This document shows positions 8,398 to 17,511 of a stretch of DNA of 39,268 bases, one piece after another. The stretch's first letter is position 1; each line of letters begins with the position of its first letter. Source of the stretch: Candidatus Gastranaerophilales bacterium. GTDB taxonomy: Bacteria > Cyanobacteriota > Vampirovibrionia > Gastranaerophilales > Gastranaerophilaceae. The DNA is taken from positions 3,667 through 42,934 of the forward strand of contig CAJOJP010000006.1 in the NCBI GenBank assembly GCA_905234915.1, given 5' to 3'. The notes beneath the pieces are model-generated. The model was given only the letters and a program-made list of their open reading frames with translations. It ran no database searches and had not been told where the DNA came from. The position numbers and the translations under genes are program-made.

Positions 8398-10398
8398 TTA
8401 TGATTTAGGAAAAAATACCCTAAAAGTTGCATCTCTGTTTACAATTTGCGCTGCAATATGATCACTGGATTCCTGACCGTTACCCAGTGCAATAGAGATA
8501 TGTCCGTGAACTTTACCTGCTGCTGAAACATTAGACCCGCCGCCATTTGCATTATTATCCCAAACAACAACTGCACCGGCGGGAAGTTTAGGCAAATCTT
8601 CGCGTTTTACTTGTACTTCTTTAAAATGCGCGCCTATTCCGGTATCACTTGCAAGTATATCTGCTGCTTGATATGCCGACATAATATCAGGCATTGCCCC
8701 GTAGCCGTAAACAGCTTCTAAAGAATCGGCAACACCGCCTAAACAGTAGCCTACCGTTCCTCTAACATTATGTGCTGCCGCTGCAAGTTTTTTGCCTGCT
8801 GCCTCATTGTATTGGCTATTATATTTTCCTGTTGATTCATTATTATTATAATTGGTTATTGCCTTTTCTACATTATTAACTTGTTTTTGTGCATTTGTAA
8901 CTTCTGATTTAGCTTTATCCGAGGCTTTTGTTTTTTCAGTTTCAAAAGTTTCTTTTGCTTTATCCCATTGTGCTTGAGCCTCCTTAATTTCCGGATACTT
9001 CGCTGCAATATCGGCTTCAAGTTTACTCATATCATCTTTTAATTTATTAAGTCCGTTATCTCCTTCTTCAAGCTCTTTTCGCTCTTGTTTAAGTTTTTCT
9101 GCTTCTTTTTTCTCTTTTTCAACGGCATTTTTTGCTGTTTCTTCGGCTTTTTTTGCTGTTTCAAGCTGTGATTTTATATCTGAGATTTGTGAATTTGTAT
9201 TTTTATCTTTAGAACCGGATTTTAAATCATTTAAAATTCCTTCTAAATTTTTCCTGCTTGATTGTGCATTATTATAAGCATTTTCGGCACCGGTAACTGA
9301 ATTTTCTTTATTTGCTATTTCAGCATCTTTTTTGTTTATTTCTTCTTGTTTTGCATTGATTTTTTGGTGAAGCTCCTCAACCTGCTTTGCCATATCAACA
9401 TCCACAGATTTAACTTTTTCATTATAAGTTTCGTATGCTTTCTCTGTATTAGCTTTTAATGCTTTAATTGCAGAATTTGTTTCATTAATTACGGAAGCTA
9501 AAACCGACTGTTTAGCGGATAATTCTTTTTTTGCCTTTAAAAGTTCCGCTTTTAATTCTTTTTCTGACATATTATCTGAATTTTTTAGAGATATAGAGGA
9601 ATTATATGTATTTGGCAGATTCTTGCCCGATGTAGAACTACCCGTACGGGGTAAGGCTGCTACTCCGCCGATATTGCTTCTTGAAGGTACTCTTTCTATG
9701 GATGAAGGCTTTGAATCCGTTATATCCTTCTTTATATCTTCTACTTCTTTTTCCGTAAATTTATCTTCGGATTTCGGAACGTTAAATACATCATTTTTTA
9801 TTTGTTCCGCTGCAATCAGAAGATCATTGACGGAGACATCTTTATCATTCTCATCAAAATCTTTTATTTTTTCAACAAAGACTTTCATTTCATCTTCATC
9901 TATCTCACCTGATTTATCTGTATCAATAGTATTTTTAAATTTATCCTCCTTTAAAAGTTCATTAAATACATTTGTAAATACATCATCATCAGAACTTTTT
10001 TCCGTATTTTCAGCGGTTAGTAAGCTTGTTTCATTTTTTAATAAAGATGTTTGTGTATTTTTTACATATTCTTCTGTTAATACACTCATTGTCATAATTG
10101 AGTTATCATCTGTTTCATCTTTTTTATTTTCTGAATTTATAAGCTGTCCTTCCGAAGAAAAATGCATTTTTATAACGTCATCAACACTTTTTGATTTTAT
10201 TTCACTGTTATTTTCTTGTTTTTTTTCTTCAAGATATGATTTAAATTCATCGGCATAATCAAAAAGACTGAATTCTCCATCTGCACCTTTTGTGACAAGC
10301 TCCGTAACATTTGTTTCTTCTTCATTATTACCTGTATCTGCTACTTTTTGCTCATCAAGATAAGATTTGAAATCCGTCTTTAAAACTTCAAAATTCAT
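8398..10398 (-). CDS. EF-hand / coiled-coil protein with C-terminal CHAP/NlpC-like hydrolase
   Basis: 666 residues, paralogous in its first ~210 residues to the product of 532-2640. It shares an opening helix (VLKTDFKSYLDEQ), a SLFDYADEFKSYLEEK block, a canonical EF-hand loop at 159-170 (D159, D161, S163, E165, D167, E170) and the following DVSVNDLL segment. A long Lys/Glu/Ala coiled coil runs from about 280 to 520. The final ~130 residues differ from the paralogue and look like a CHAP or NlpC/P60-type papain-fold amidase/peptidase: a candidate catalytic Cys in GYCLGGVADSLEAVYG, then LPAGAVVVWDNN and HGHISIALGNG supplying His. There is no signal peptide. Probable peptidoglycan-cleaving protein; the export route is unknown. 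Confidence 0.7.
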   Translation of the reverse strand: MNFEVLKTDFKSYLDEQKVADTGNNEEETNVTELVTKGADGEFSLFDYADEFKSYLEEKKQENNSEIKSKSVDDVIKMHFSSEGQLINSENKKDETDDNSIMTMSVLTEEYVKNTQTSLLKNETSLLTAENTEKSSDDDVFTNVFNELLKEDKFKNTIDTDKSGEIDEDEMKVFVEKIKDFDENDKDVSVNDLLIAAEQIKNDVFNVPKSEDKFTEKEVEDIKKDITDSKPSSIERVPSRSNIGGVAALPRTGSSTSGKNLPNTYNSSISLKNSDNMSEKELKAELLKAKKELSAKQSVLASVINETNSAIKALKANTEKAYETYNEKVKSVDVDMAKQVEELHQKINAKQEEINKKDAEIANKENSVTGAENAYNNAQSSRKNLEGILNDLKSGSKDKNTNSQISDIKSQLETAKKAEETAKNAVEKEKKEAEKLKQERKELEEGDNGLNKLKDDMSKLEADIAAKYPEIKEAQAQWDKAKETFETEKTKASDKAKSEVTNAQKQVNNVEKAITNYNNNESTGKYNSQYNEAAGKKLAAAAHNVRGTVGYCLGGVADSLEAVYGYGAMPDIMSAYQAADILASDTGIGAHFKEVQVKREDLPKLPAGAVVVWDNNANGGGSNVSAAGKVHGHISIALGNGQESSDHIAAQIVNRDATFRVFFPKS

Positions 10399-10523
10399 GC
10401 TGATATCCTCACTGTTTACATATATATAAACAATTTTTCAGCATATAATTTTGTTGATTTTTTATTGTTTATTTACAAAACTAAACAATTCTTTTAATTC
10501 TTTTAAAAGACTTTTGTTAACTT

Positions 10524-12353
10524 CTATTGTAAAGAAGCCTTAAGCTTTAAATATTTTGAGGCTGACTGTTTTTTACCTAAAATACTGTAGGAATAAGAAA
10601 GAATGTCGTATGCATCGAGTTTTTGTCCTTTATTATGCGCATATTTCAATGATTTTTCGGCATATTTAACAGCAAGTGCATAATTTTTAATGCCGACAGC
10701 ATTATGTGCTTCTGAAATAAATACACTATAATATAATATAGGGTAAATGCCTTCAACTTTACCGGAATTTAATCCTGATAAAACTTCTTTATACAATTCA
10801 TCAGCTTTATTTTCATCGATGTTTCTGTAGAAATTTGATAAATTAAACATTGAATCATAGGTTCTAATATTATTTTTTCCATATTTATTTATAACCGAAG
10901 CCAGAAATTTATCAGCATATTTAGCCGCTTCAACTTTATTTCCCATATCAAGATAAATACTTGCTGTTTTCAAGTATCTGCCTGCAGTTTCATCATTATT
11001 TTCACCTTTTAATTCAATAAATTTATCAACAGCTTTACTATTATATTCCAAAGCATTTTCTTTATCGTTTTGCACTCCGTAAAATTCGGAATATAAGTCA
11101 TAGAGTTCCGCTATTTGATATTTCGGTTCTTCTAAAGTTTTATTTAAAGTTTTTTGAGCTTCTTTTATGTATTTTTTAGCTTTTTTATAATTACCGTTTG
11201 CTAAATTAACCTGAGCTCCTTTTACTAAAAATTTAGAATATATTACAGGTACATATTTTTTAACCGGAGCGATAAAGTCAAGAGCAGAATCAACTTTTTT
11301 TTGAGCCTCATCATAATTCCAAAAACTTGAATTAATCTCATGTTCATATTTTTCAGCAAGTTTTAAAGAATTTGCAGGCACTTTGCTCCAATCAAATTCT
11401 TGATGAAATTTATTAACATAATCTCTGTATTTTTTTTCCATTTTAGGATTATTTTGTTCATAATAATAAGCTATATATAGCCATGCCATTGATAATTGTT
11501 GAAAAGGATTTTTATTTTTTTCTATAAGTACAGCTAATTCATCCAGCTGTTTTTTATTTTTTACACTTTGATTTTGAAGTTTTTTAAGCTGTGCATCAAT
11601 TCTAACCCCTATATCTTTAGCCGGAAAAGAATTTGCGACTGCAATAAGACTATCAATACATTTTTTTGCTTCAATATAATTGCTGATATCCGAAAGCTCG
11701 GAATATGTTCCCATTAACTCATATTTATTCGTATTACTATTGGAATTAAATATATCTATCGCCTTTTTAAAAGTTTGAGAAGCATTTTTATAATCACCTG
11801 CCTGTACATATAATTCAGCAATACGCTTGTATTTCGCTGCCAGCTCGGAAGCTGATGAATATTGTTCATCAGGAATTTTCACCATATAAGTTATTGCGTC
11901 AAACGGCTGATTTATTTGTGAATATATCTGCACATATTCGTTATAAAGAGCATTTTTCAAATTTTGATTATTTTTATTACGCTTAATTATTGATTGGGCC
12001 TTGTTTATATTTTCAAAAGCTTTATCTATAATAAGCTTATCTCTGTATAATCCTGCGAGTTTGAGATAAGCAAAAGCTGTTTTTTCATAATTTTTACCAT
12101 AATATTTTTTTGTAACATCAACGAAATAATCAGCTGTTTTTTCTGCTGTTTCAAAATTTCCATTATTGCATTGTTCATTTAAGAGCATTTCAACACTTGA
12201 AATATATTCCGGTGTTAAATCTTTCATTTTATATTCTTGTATAAAGCCTCTAAGGTTTTCCTGCGGATATAAATCTTCTGCTAATACAGGAGTTAATGAT
12301 AAACAGCAAAGTACAGACAATGTACATAATTTTTTCTTTAATTCAAAGCACAT
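10524..12353 (-). CDS. Secreted TPR-repeat protein
   Basis: 609 residues. The N terminus has a classical signal peptide: a basic stretch (KKK), a hydrophobic core LCTLSVLCCLSLTPV, and a probable cleavage after VLA (Ala-Glu-Asp follows). The mature part is almost entirely tandem helical hairpins of TPR/Sel1-like type, for example YVQAGDYKNASQTFKKAIDIF, LANGNYKKAKKYIKEAQKTL and YLDMGNKVEAAKYADKFLASV. Such proteins scaffold protein-protein contacts, here in the periplasm or on the surface. It is monocistronic by spacing. AT-rich upstream DNA contains a weak GAGGA site before the ATG. Confidence 0.8.
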   Translation of the reverse strand: MCFELKKKLCTLSVLCCLSLTPVLAEDLYPQENLRGFIQEYKMKDLTPEYISSVEMLLNEQCNNGNFETAEKTADYFVDVTKKYYGKNYEKTAFAYLKLAGLYRDKLIIDKAFENINKAQSIIKRNKNNQNLKNALYNEYVQIYSQINQPFDAITYMVKIPDEQYSSASELAAKYKRIAELYVQAGDYKNASQTFKKAIDIFNSNSNTNKYELMGTYSELSDISNYIEAKKCIDSLIAVANSFPAKDIGVRIDAQLKKLQNQSVKNKKQLDELAVLIEKNKNPFQQLSMAWLYIAYYYEQNNPKMEKKYRDYVNKFHQEFDWSKVPANSLKLAEKYEHEINSSFWNYDEAQKKVDSALDFIAPVKKYVPVIYSKFLVKGAQVNLANGNYKKAKKYIKEAQKTLNKTLEEPKYQIAELYDLYSEFYGVQNDKENALEYNSKAVDKFIELKGENNDETAGRYLKTASIYLDMGNKVEAAKYADKFLASVINKYGKNNIRTYDSMFNLSNFYRNIDENKADELYKEVLSGLNSGKVEGIYPILYYSVFISEAHNAVGIKNYALAVKYAEKSLKYAHNKGQKLDAYDILSYSYSILGKKQSASKYLKLKASLQ

Positions 12354-12590
12354 AAATTATATTTCCTCATAACTAACAATAATAAAAATTCCACATTAAA
12401 ATATTTTTTTAACATACATATAAAAGTTATTAAAATAATTTAACAGATATTTTCTACACAAAATACCGATTAATTTTACATGCTAATTTATATTTTATAT
12501 TTCGTCAAGTATGTGTTTCAGTTCATAACATATTAGACTAAATATACTTTCTGATGCATATTAACTTTAATAATCAAATATGTATTTTAA

Positions 12591-12680
12591 CTATGACGCT
12601 TTTCTTACGTCTGTTAAAATGTTCCAAACTTTGTGTGCATCGCCAATATTGTATATTTCAACACTAATTCCGTTGAGTTC
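12591..12680 (-). pseudogene. Possible remnant of an FAD/NAD-dependent oxidoreductase C terminus
   Basis: The gene-free stretch 12354-12789 holds an in-frame 29-codon tail whose translation ELNGISVEIYNIGDAHK continues with a NILTDVRKA-type ending before TAG. The pattern (E-x-Y-x-I-G-D-A ... N-I-L-x-x-V-R) resembles the last FAD-binding segment of enoate reductase / 2,4-dienoyl-CoA reductase-like flavoproteins. An in-frame stop lies directly upstream, and no longer reading frame exists. It follows the PreA-like gene in the same direction, so it may be the rest of a decayed partner enzyme. Short and therefore uncertain. Confidence 0.35.
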
Positions 12681-12789
12681 TTATACAAAATTAAGAATCG
12701 GTCTGAAACTTACTGAGATATTGCAGAATACTAATCTGCCCTGTTACATATAATAATCCGGAGTATTTCTTTATATATATCCAAAATTA

Positions 12790-13971
12790 CTAACAACACA
12801 TCTTTATTGCTTCTTTAGGGCAAACATGTGAACATAATGAACAACCAATACAATTATCTATATTTAATTTGATTTGACAATCGTCTTTTGATAGTGCCTG
12901 ATGTTCTGATTCTGAACATATCTTGACACATTTACCGCATTTTATACAAACTTTTTTATCTATCTCAGGATGTAAGTGATATTCTTTATTTAATTTTTCA
13001 TGTGTTGTAATTTTGGATATTGCTATATTTTTCAGTTCTGAAATATCATTCATTCCCTTTTCTTCCAGATAATTCAATAAACCGGACTTTAATCCGTTAA
13101 TTATACCAAATCCGTTTATCATAACTTCCGTACATATTTGAACGGCATCAGAACCGGCTGCTATATATTGAGCAGCATCCTGGCAATTTGTTATTCCGCC
13201 TATACCCAGAATTGGCAATCCTGATTTTTGCCTTAATTGAGCAACGCATTTAAGCCCGATTGGTTTTATTATTTCACCGGAACAGCCACCATAAGTTGTC
13301 ATTCCGTCAATATTAAGATTAGGTTCTAATGTATCAAGATTTATTCCCATAAATCCCTGAACGGTATTTATAGCGGCAAATCCGTCTGCTCCGGCACTTT
13401 CTGTTACATCAGCAATGCGGGTTATATCGGTTACATTCGGTGTTAATTTAACAAATACAGGTTTTTCTGCAGCTGATTTTACCCATTTTGTAATTTCAGA
13501 TGATATTTCTGCCGATGTTCCTATCGCCATTCCAATACCTTTTTCAGGCATGCCATGCGGACACGAAAAATTAAGTTCATAAGCATCTATAGGAGTATTA
13601 TTCAATATTTTTACAAGATTTTGCCATTCTTCTTTTTTAACAGGTGCCATAATACTTGCAATAATAACTTTTGTCGGGTGTTTTTCTTTTAAGTATTTAA
13701 TACCATCAACCCAATACCGGATAGTTTTATGACTCAAAAGTTCTATATTTTGAAATCCGATAACTTTGCCTTTTTCTTTCATAACTGCATAACGAGGACT
13801 TGCTTCAAACATCTTCAAATCGTCCGGAGTTATTGTTTTTAAAACAGCTCCACCCCAACCCATTTTAAAGGCTTTGTCTATGCTTTCAATCAATGCCGAA
13901 GGCGGTGCCGAGGCAAGCAAAAACGGATTTTCAAACTCTATATCTAAAATATTTGTTCTTAATACTGCCAT
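12790..13971 (-). CDS. preA: PreA-like dihydropyrimidine dehydrogenase / dihydroorotate dehydrogenase-family protein with ferredoxin tail
   Basis: 393 residues from the ATG behind GAGAGGTG; an upstream start would add 7 residues without a site. The N-terminal ~300 residues form an FMN-binding TIM barrel of the dihydroorotate dehydrogenase family: FENPFLLASAPP, ELNFSCPHGMPEKG with the conserved N-x-S-C-P-H, PVFVKLTPN, and GIGGITNCQDAAQYIAAGSDAVQ for the phosphate site. The C-terminal ~60 residues carry two 4Fe-4S ferredoxin motifs (CIKCGKCVKIC and CIGCSLCSHVCP). This architecture matches the PreA subunit of NAD-dependent dihydropyrimidine dehydrogenase, which reduces uracil and thymine. No PreT is adjacent; the flavoprotein remnant downstream may be relevant. 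Confidence 0.8.
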   Translation of the reverse strand: MAVLRTNILDIEFENPFLLASAPPSALIESIDKAFKMGWGGAVLKTITPDDLKMFEASPRYAVMKEKGKVIGFQNIELLSHKTIRYWVDGIKYLKEKHPTKVIIASIMAPVKKEEWQNLVKILNNTPIDAYELNFSCPHGMPEKGIGMAIGTSAEISSEITKWVKSAAEKPVFVKLTPNVTDITRIADVTESAGADGFAAINTVQGFMGINLDTLEPNLNIDGMTTYGGCSGEIIKPIGLKCVAQLRQKSGLPILGIGGITNCQDAAQYIAAGSDAVQICTEVMINGFGIINGLKSGLLNYLEEKGMNDISELKNIAISKITTHEKLNKEYHLHPEIDKKVCIKCGKCVKICSESEHQALSKDDCQIKLNIDNCIGCSLCSHVCPKEAIKMCC

Positions 13972-14122
13972 AAAACACCTCTCTATATACAAATAATTAT
14001 ATAATAAATATTCATTATACAGCGATTATTATTTGGGATGATACAGACAAGAAATTATTGGAACTCAAGGATAAGCAATTTTTTATTTTGATTTGTTTTA
14101 TAAAAAATCAAGTGAGGTATAT

Positions 14123-15574
14123 ATGGAAACAAATTTTACAAGCAATAATTTATTGCCAATACAAAACTATTTGCAAATAAACAAAACGGATTACAAACCT
14201 TCTTTTAAAGGTATTACTTATCCAAATTTAACATTAAAAAAAGATACTGTTTCGTTTTCTTCAAACAATAGTTGTTCTTTTATAAATGAAGATAACTCTC
14301 TTTTTGAAGGTGTACAGAAAAAGCCTATTGAAAAAATAGAGGATATAGCTCCAAATAACCTTGTTCTTGTTCACATGACCGATTATTTCCCTGAAAATGC
14401 CCAAATACTATCAGCAAAAAATGCGTTGAAGGATAATAACGGTGCTTCCCCGAACAGGTCAACAGTACATTTTGCATTAAATCATGTTGTAAATGAACAT
14501 ATAGCGGGATATGACTGGCACAGTATGAAATACGGAATAATTCTTCCTTATGATGCCGCTATTAAAAATTTAAATAAGAAAAATATACTCGGCGGAAAAA
14601 TTAATGATTTCTTCGTAAGAGGAAATGTACAATTACCCGATAACAGTATAATAGTTAAACACAATCCGGATATAGAAAAAGGTAAATTAAAAATTACGGA
14701 TGCATCCAAAACTCTTAAAGATTTTAAAAATACTAAAGGAATAAAAATTGTTGAAACCTCAAATCCGGATATGCAAAAAGCAGTTTCAACAGTAATAGAA
14801 AAAACAGGCTATTCAAGACTTGATAGTTTAATGAATAAGGAAAGGGGCTATAGCGAAGAAGCAGCTGATTTAATGACCTCCGATAAAAAACAGAAAAAAT
14901 TAAAACTTGAAAATCCTCAAAAATTTTATGAAATTACAGGAAATATCGATTGGAGCAAAGTAAGTGAATATGAAAAACATGTAAATGAATGCTGGAATAA
15001 TTTTTGCAGAGAAAATAATTTGACAGATTGCTGGCATACATATTCTCCCTGGGGTAGAAGCGAATCGTTAATAGAATGCATTAACGTTGCAGGACTCGGT
15101 ACCGACAGCTGGATTAGCGAGCCATTATACGATAAAGAAAATGAGAATTTTTTTGATGAAGATGGAATGCCTAAATTTCCTAAAATAGATGAAGAAAATT
15201 TATCAGAGGAAGAAAAAAATGAAATTTTATCAAAATTTTTATCATCAATTATGTATTCTGATGTAAAAGAGGAAATTAACTATAAAACTGAATTTTTAAA
15301 GGTTATTGATGAAATAAAACAACAAACTCCGAAAGATAAACCCTTGAGCTATGATATTGATAAAATGAAAAAAATAATAGAAAAATCAGAAAAACCTTCA
15401 ATAGCATTAAAACAAATAGAAAGTGAACTCGGTTTAAAATTAATGCCAAATGAAAAAATGAAAAAAGAAATTCCAAATGCAAAAGAAAAATATGCAGTAA
15501 TAGATACTTTACTTTGTTTATCAGAAATACAAAAAAATTCTATTTATGAAACAGGAATAGGACTAAATGTTTAA
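14123..15574 (+). CDS. Unknown SF-G motif protein, possible effector
   Basis: 483 residues from the second ATG, which has a GTGAGG site; the first in-frame ATG (14093) lacks one. The first ~50 residues are Asn/Thr/Lys-rich with PSFKG at 26-30 and KKDTVSFSS (VSFS at 43-46), matching the window-wide N-terminal motif. The following domain has a distinctive block, NLVLVHMTDYFPENAQI, then NRSTVHFALNHVVNEHIAGYDW with several His residues, and YGIILPYDAA. A Trp-rich segment follows at about 300 (ECWNNFC, DCWHTYSPWGRSE). The His/Ser/Arg-rich pattern suggests an enzyme, but I do not recognise the family. There is no signal peptide or membrane segment. Confidence 0.6.
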   Translation: METNFTSNNLLPIQNYLQINKTDYKPSFKGITYPNLTLKKDTVSFSSNNSCSFINEDNSLFEGVQKKPIEKIEDIAPNNLVLVHMTDYFPENAQILSAKNALKDNNGASPNRSTVHFALNHVVNEHIAGYDWHSMKYGIILPYDAAIKNLNKKNILGGKINDFFVRGNVQLPDNSIIVKHNPDIEKGKLKITDASKTLKDFKNTKGIKIVETSNPDMQKAVSTVIEKTGYSRLDSLMNKERGYSEEAADLMTSDKKQKKLKLENPQKFYEITGNIDWSKVSEYEKHVNECWNNFCRENNLTDCWHTYSPWGRSESLIECINVAGLGTDSWISEPLYDKENENFFDEDGMPKFPKIDEENLSEEEKNEILSKFLSSIMYSDVKEEINYKTEFLKVIDEIKQQTPKDKPLSYDIDKMKKIIEKSEKPSIALKQIESELGLKLMPNEKMKKEIPNAKEKYAVIDTLLCLSEIQKNSIYETGIGLNV

Positions 15575-15584
15575 ACAGGTATTA

Positions 15585-15613
15585 TTGAAAAAATCGTAAA
15601 AAAATGATACAAT
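15585..15613 (+). promoter_or_regulatory. Sigma70-type promoter for the YtxH-DUF948-YtxH operon
   Basis: TTGAAA (15585-15590), a 17-base spacer, then TACAAT (15608-15613) with a TG dinucleotide one base before it (extended -10). The start codon at 15643 is 30 bases downstream. Confidence 0.7.
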
Positions 15614-15642
15614 TCTACACAAGTAAGTGAATGGAGGACAAA

Positions 15643-15954
15643 ATGCCAAAAGAAGACAATGCTGTTTGTTTCGGTATAGGCGTGCTTATCGGTGTTGTAA
15701 CAGGTGTAATTACATCTGTACTTTATGCACCAAAATCGGGTGAAGAAACAAGAAAAGAATTTGAAAATGTTGTTACCGATTTAGCGCAGAAATATACACC
15801 GGAAATTCAACACGCAAAAAAACAGGCACTGACATCAATAGATGTTATGCGTTATAAACTTGAAAGAGAATATAACAGGCTTAGTGATTCAATAAAAGCA
15901 AAACAAATTGCCAAAGCTAAAGAAAAAGAATCAATAGATTACGAAGTTAACTAG
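15643..15954 (+). CDS. YtxH-domain protein
   Basis: 103 residues. The start chosen is the ATG six bases after GGAGG; an earlier ATG at 15631 actually overlaps that site and is unlikely. One N-terminal membrane segment (FGIGVLIGVVTGVITSVLYAP) is followed by the family hallmark APKSGEETRKE and a charged helical tail. YtxH proteins are small general-stress or envelope proteins of unknown biochemical role. It is first in a three-gene operon with a DUF948-like protein and a second YtxH protein, an arrangement also seen in other bacteria. Confidence 0.8.
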   Translation: MPKEDNAVCFGIGVLIGVVTGVITSVLYAPKSGEETRKEFENVVTDLAQKYTPEIQHAKKQALTSIDVMRYKLEREYNRLSDSIKAKQIAKAKEKESIDYEVN

Positions 15955-15964
15955 GGAGAATTTT

Positions 15965-16324
15965 ATGTCGGTAACTTTGGAATTTATATTGATAATCTTT
16001 ATTATAGCTTTGATTATAATATCTGTAATTCTTTGTATCTATCTTTCAAAATTAATGGAACAAACTGCCGAAACTATGAAAAGTTTACAGGAATTAACGG
16101 ATTTAACAAAAAAAGAGATTGAACCTGCTTTAAAATCAATGAATAATGTATTAAAAACTGTGGATAATGTGTCTATAGTTACAAACAGGCAATTTGATAC
16201 AATAAAGAAAATTTTAACAACATTACTTGGCGCATCTTGTGTTGCATTAACAAATGTAAGCAATAAAGGCGGATTTTTTAGCGGTTTAATCAGCGGTTTA
16301 AAATTATTTAAAAAAAGGAGATAA
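15965..16324 (+). CDS. DUF948-like membrane protein
   Basis: 119 residues, with a GGGAG site 10 bases after the preceding stop. One strongly hydrophobic N-terminal helix (LEFILIIFIIALIIISVILCIYL, about 5-27) is followed by a helical region rich in Thr, Val and Leu with heptad character (MKSLQELTDLTKKEIEPALKSMNNVLKTVDNV). A glycine-rich second hydrophobic patch and a basic KLFKKRR tail end the protein. The layout is that of DUF948 proteins, which commonly sit beside YtxH genes. Function unknown; probably a membrane-anchored partner of the two flanking YtxH proteins. Confidence 0.75.
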   Translation: MSVTLEFILIIFIIALIIISVILCIYLSKLMEQTAETMKSLQELTDLTKKEIEPALKSMNNVLKTVDNVSIVTNRQFDTIKKILTTLLGASCVALTNVSNKGGFFSGLISGLKLFKKRR

Positions 16325-16326
16325 AA

Positions 16327-16593
16327 ATGTCTATCGGTAAATTTATAGCAGGCTTTGCAATAGGCGGTATTGTGGGCGGATTAATCGGTATTATATTAGC
16401 CCCTCAATCCGGTGAAGAAACAAGAGATATGCTTGCAGATAAGTCAAAAGAAATATGTGATAAAGCGCACGATACTGTAAGTGAAATTCAATCAAAAGCT
16501 GATGGAATTGTGAATGATATGCAGGCAAAAGGTGATGAATTAATTGCTAAACTGCAAGAGGTTATTAATCAGCAAAAAACCGGCGAAAACTAA
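16327..16593 (+). CDS. Second YtxH-domain protein
   Basis: 88 residues, 2 bases after the DUF948 stop, with the AAAGGAG site inside the end of that gene. One Gly-rich membrane helix (FIAGFAIGGIVGGLIGIILAP) is followed by APQSGEETRDMLADKSKE, the YtxH signature, and an amphipathic helical tail. It is a paralogue of the first gene of the operon (same PxSGEETR motif). Last gene before the terminator at 16611. Confidence 0.8.
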   Translation: MSIGKFIAGFAIGGIVGGLIGIILAPQSGEETRDMLADKSKEICDKAHDTVSEIQSKADGIVNDMQAKGDELIAKLQEVINQQKTGEN

Positions 16594-16610
16594 ATAAAAT
16601 AATTTCAAAT

Positions 16611-16667
16611 AAAAAAAACCGTTTTTTATTGTATTTGAATAGCTTATAGAAAAAACGGTTTTTTTTA
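16611..16667. terminator. Bidirectional terminator
   Basis: AAAAAACCGTTTTTT pairs with AAAAAACGGTTTTTT across a 22-base loop. It lies between the convergent YtxH operon (ends 16593) and the minus-strand gene ending at 16669. Confidence 0.8.
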
Positions 16668-16668
16668 T

Positions 16669-17019
16669 TTAAGCAGTAAATTCTTTTCCTTTTTTATCTT
16701 CGCCAATTTTTTCAACTCGTTTAGGTCGTATTATTTCAGTTAAATCTTCATCGTCACTGATTATAGATTTATTTCTGTTGTTGCGAAGCAAAGAAACAAC
16801 ATTTAAAAGGGCAAGAGAATTTAAAGAAGCACGAAGCTCAACACTTCTGTCAATAAAATCTTCTTTTTGAGTATTTTGTTCTTCACCTTCCTGAAGAAAA
16901 TATTCGCTGCCCTGACTTGCTCTGTCATCAGCAGTTTTTGATGCTGTACTATCATCACCGCGGAAGCTGATTCCTCCCACAATACTGCCTATAAGTCCTG
17001 CCGACCTGTTATCAACCAT
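16669..17019 (-). CDS. Small unknown protein with N-terminal ISFRG motif
   Basis: 116 residues. A Gly-rich start (GLIGSIVGGISFRGDD, motif at 17-21) is followed by a polar, acidic, probably disordered segment. A short helix follows (RSVELRASLNSLALLNVVSLLRNN), then a Lys/Glu-rich tail. I recognise no family. The N-terminal motif is the same as in the larger unknown proteins at 7281, 14123, 25571 and 27742. It follows rbfA by about 125 bases on the same strand and could be cotranscribed. AAAGGA precedes the ATG by about 10 bases. Confidence 0.55.
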   Translation of the reverse strand: MVDNRSAGLIGSIVGGISFRGDDSTASKTADDRASQGSEYFLQEGEEQNTQKEDFIDRSVELRASLNSLALLNVVSLLRNNRNKSIISDDEDLTEIIRPKRVEKIGEDKKGKEFTA

Positions 17020-17145
17020 TAGACTATGTCCTTTACTCTATCACTTTATCGAATGCCAAATTGCATTCCTCGTTATTTTTCAGCCGATATATTATAAACT
17101 ATAAATAAAAATTTTTCAATATATTATAACGGTTTTAAATACCTT

Positions 17146-17496
17146 CTATATTTCCCCTTTTGAAATTTTATTTATAAGGGCAGTAACATTTGCACCGCGT
17201 TCCAATGAATTATCAGGAATAAAACGAAGCTCCGGAGTTAAACGCAAACGAATACGCCTGCCAACTTCGTATCTTATTTTTGCTGTATTTTCCGTTATTG
17301 CATTTATTGTAGTTTGTTTTTCTTCCTCTGCCGCAAAGACAGAATAATAAACTTTAGCAAAAGAATTATCATGTGATATCTCAATATCAGTAATAGAAAC
17401 AACACCGTGAATACGAGAATCCTTTAATTCTTTTTGAATAATATCCGCAATTTCTTTCATTAATGTTTTTCTTATACGTTCATTTCTTAATGACAT
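17146..17496 (-). CDS. rbfA: Ribosome-binding factor A
   Basis: 116 residues, normal length for RbfA, a KH-like protein that binds the 30S subunit and helps mature the 5' end of 16S rRNA. Recognisable features are RNERIRKTLMKEIADIIQKELKD at the start, SITDIEISHDNSFAKVYYSV in the centre, and the end block RYEVGRRIRLRLTPELRFIPDNSLERG. It follows infB by 15 bases with an AGAGG site, the classical infB-rbfA order. Confidence 0.95.
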   Translation of the reverse strand: MSLRNERIRKTLMKEIADIIQKELKDSRIHGVVSITDIEISHDNSFAKVYYSVFAAEEEKQTTINAITENTAKIRYEVGRRIRLRLTPELRFIPDNSLERGANVTALINKISKGEI

Positions 17497-17511
17497 AATA
17501 ACCTCTAAAGA

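Noticed and set aside
9623-10258. 211-codon ORF on the plus strand
   Set aside because: Antisense shadow of the EF-hand/coiled-coil gene on the minus strand; low-complexity Ser/Phe product and no ribosome binding site.
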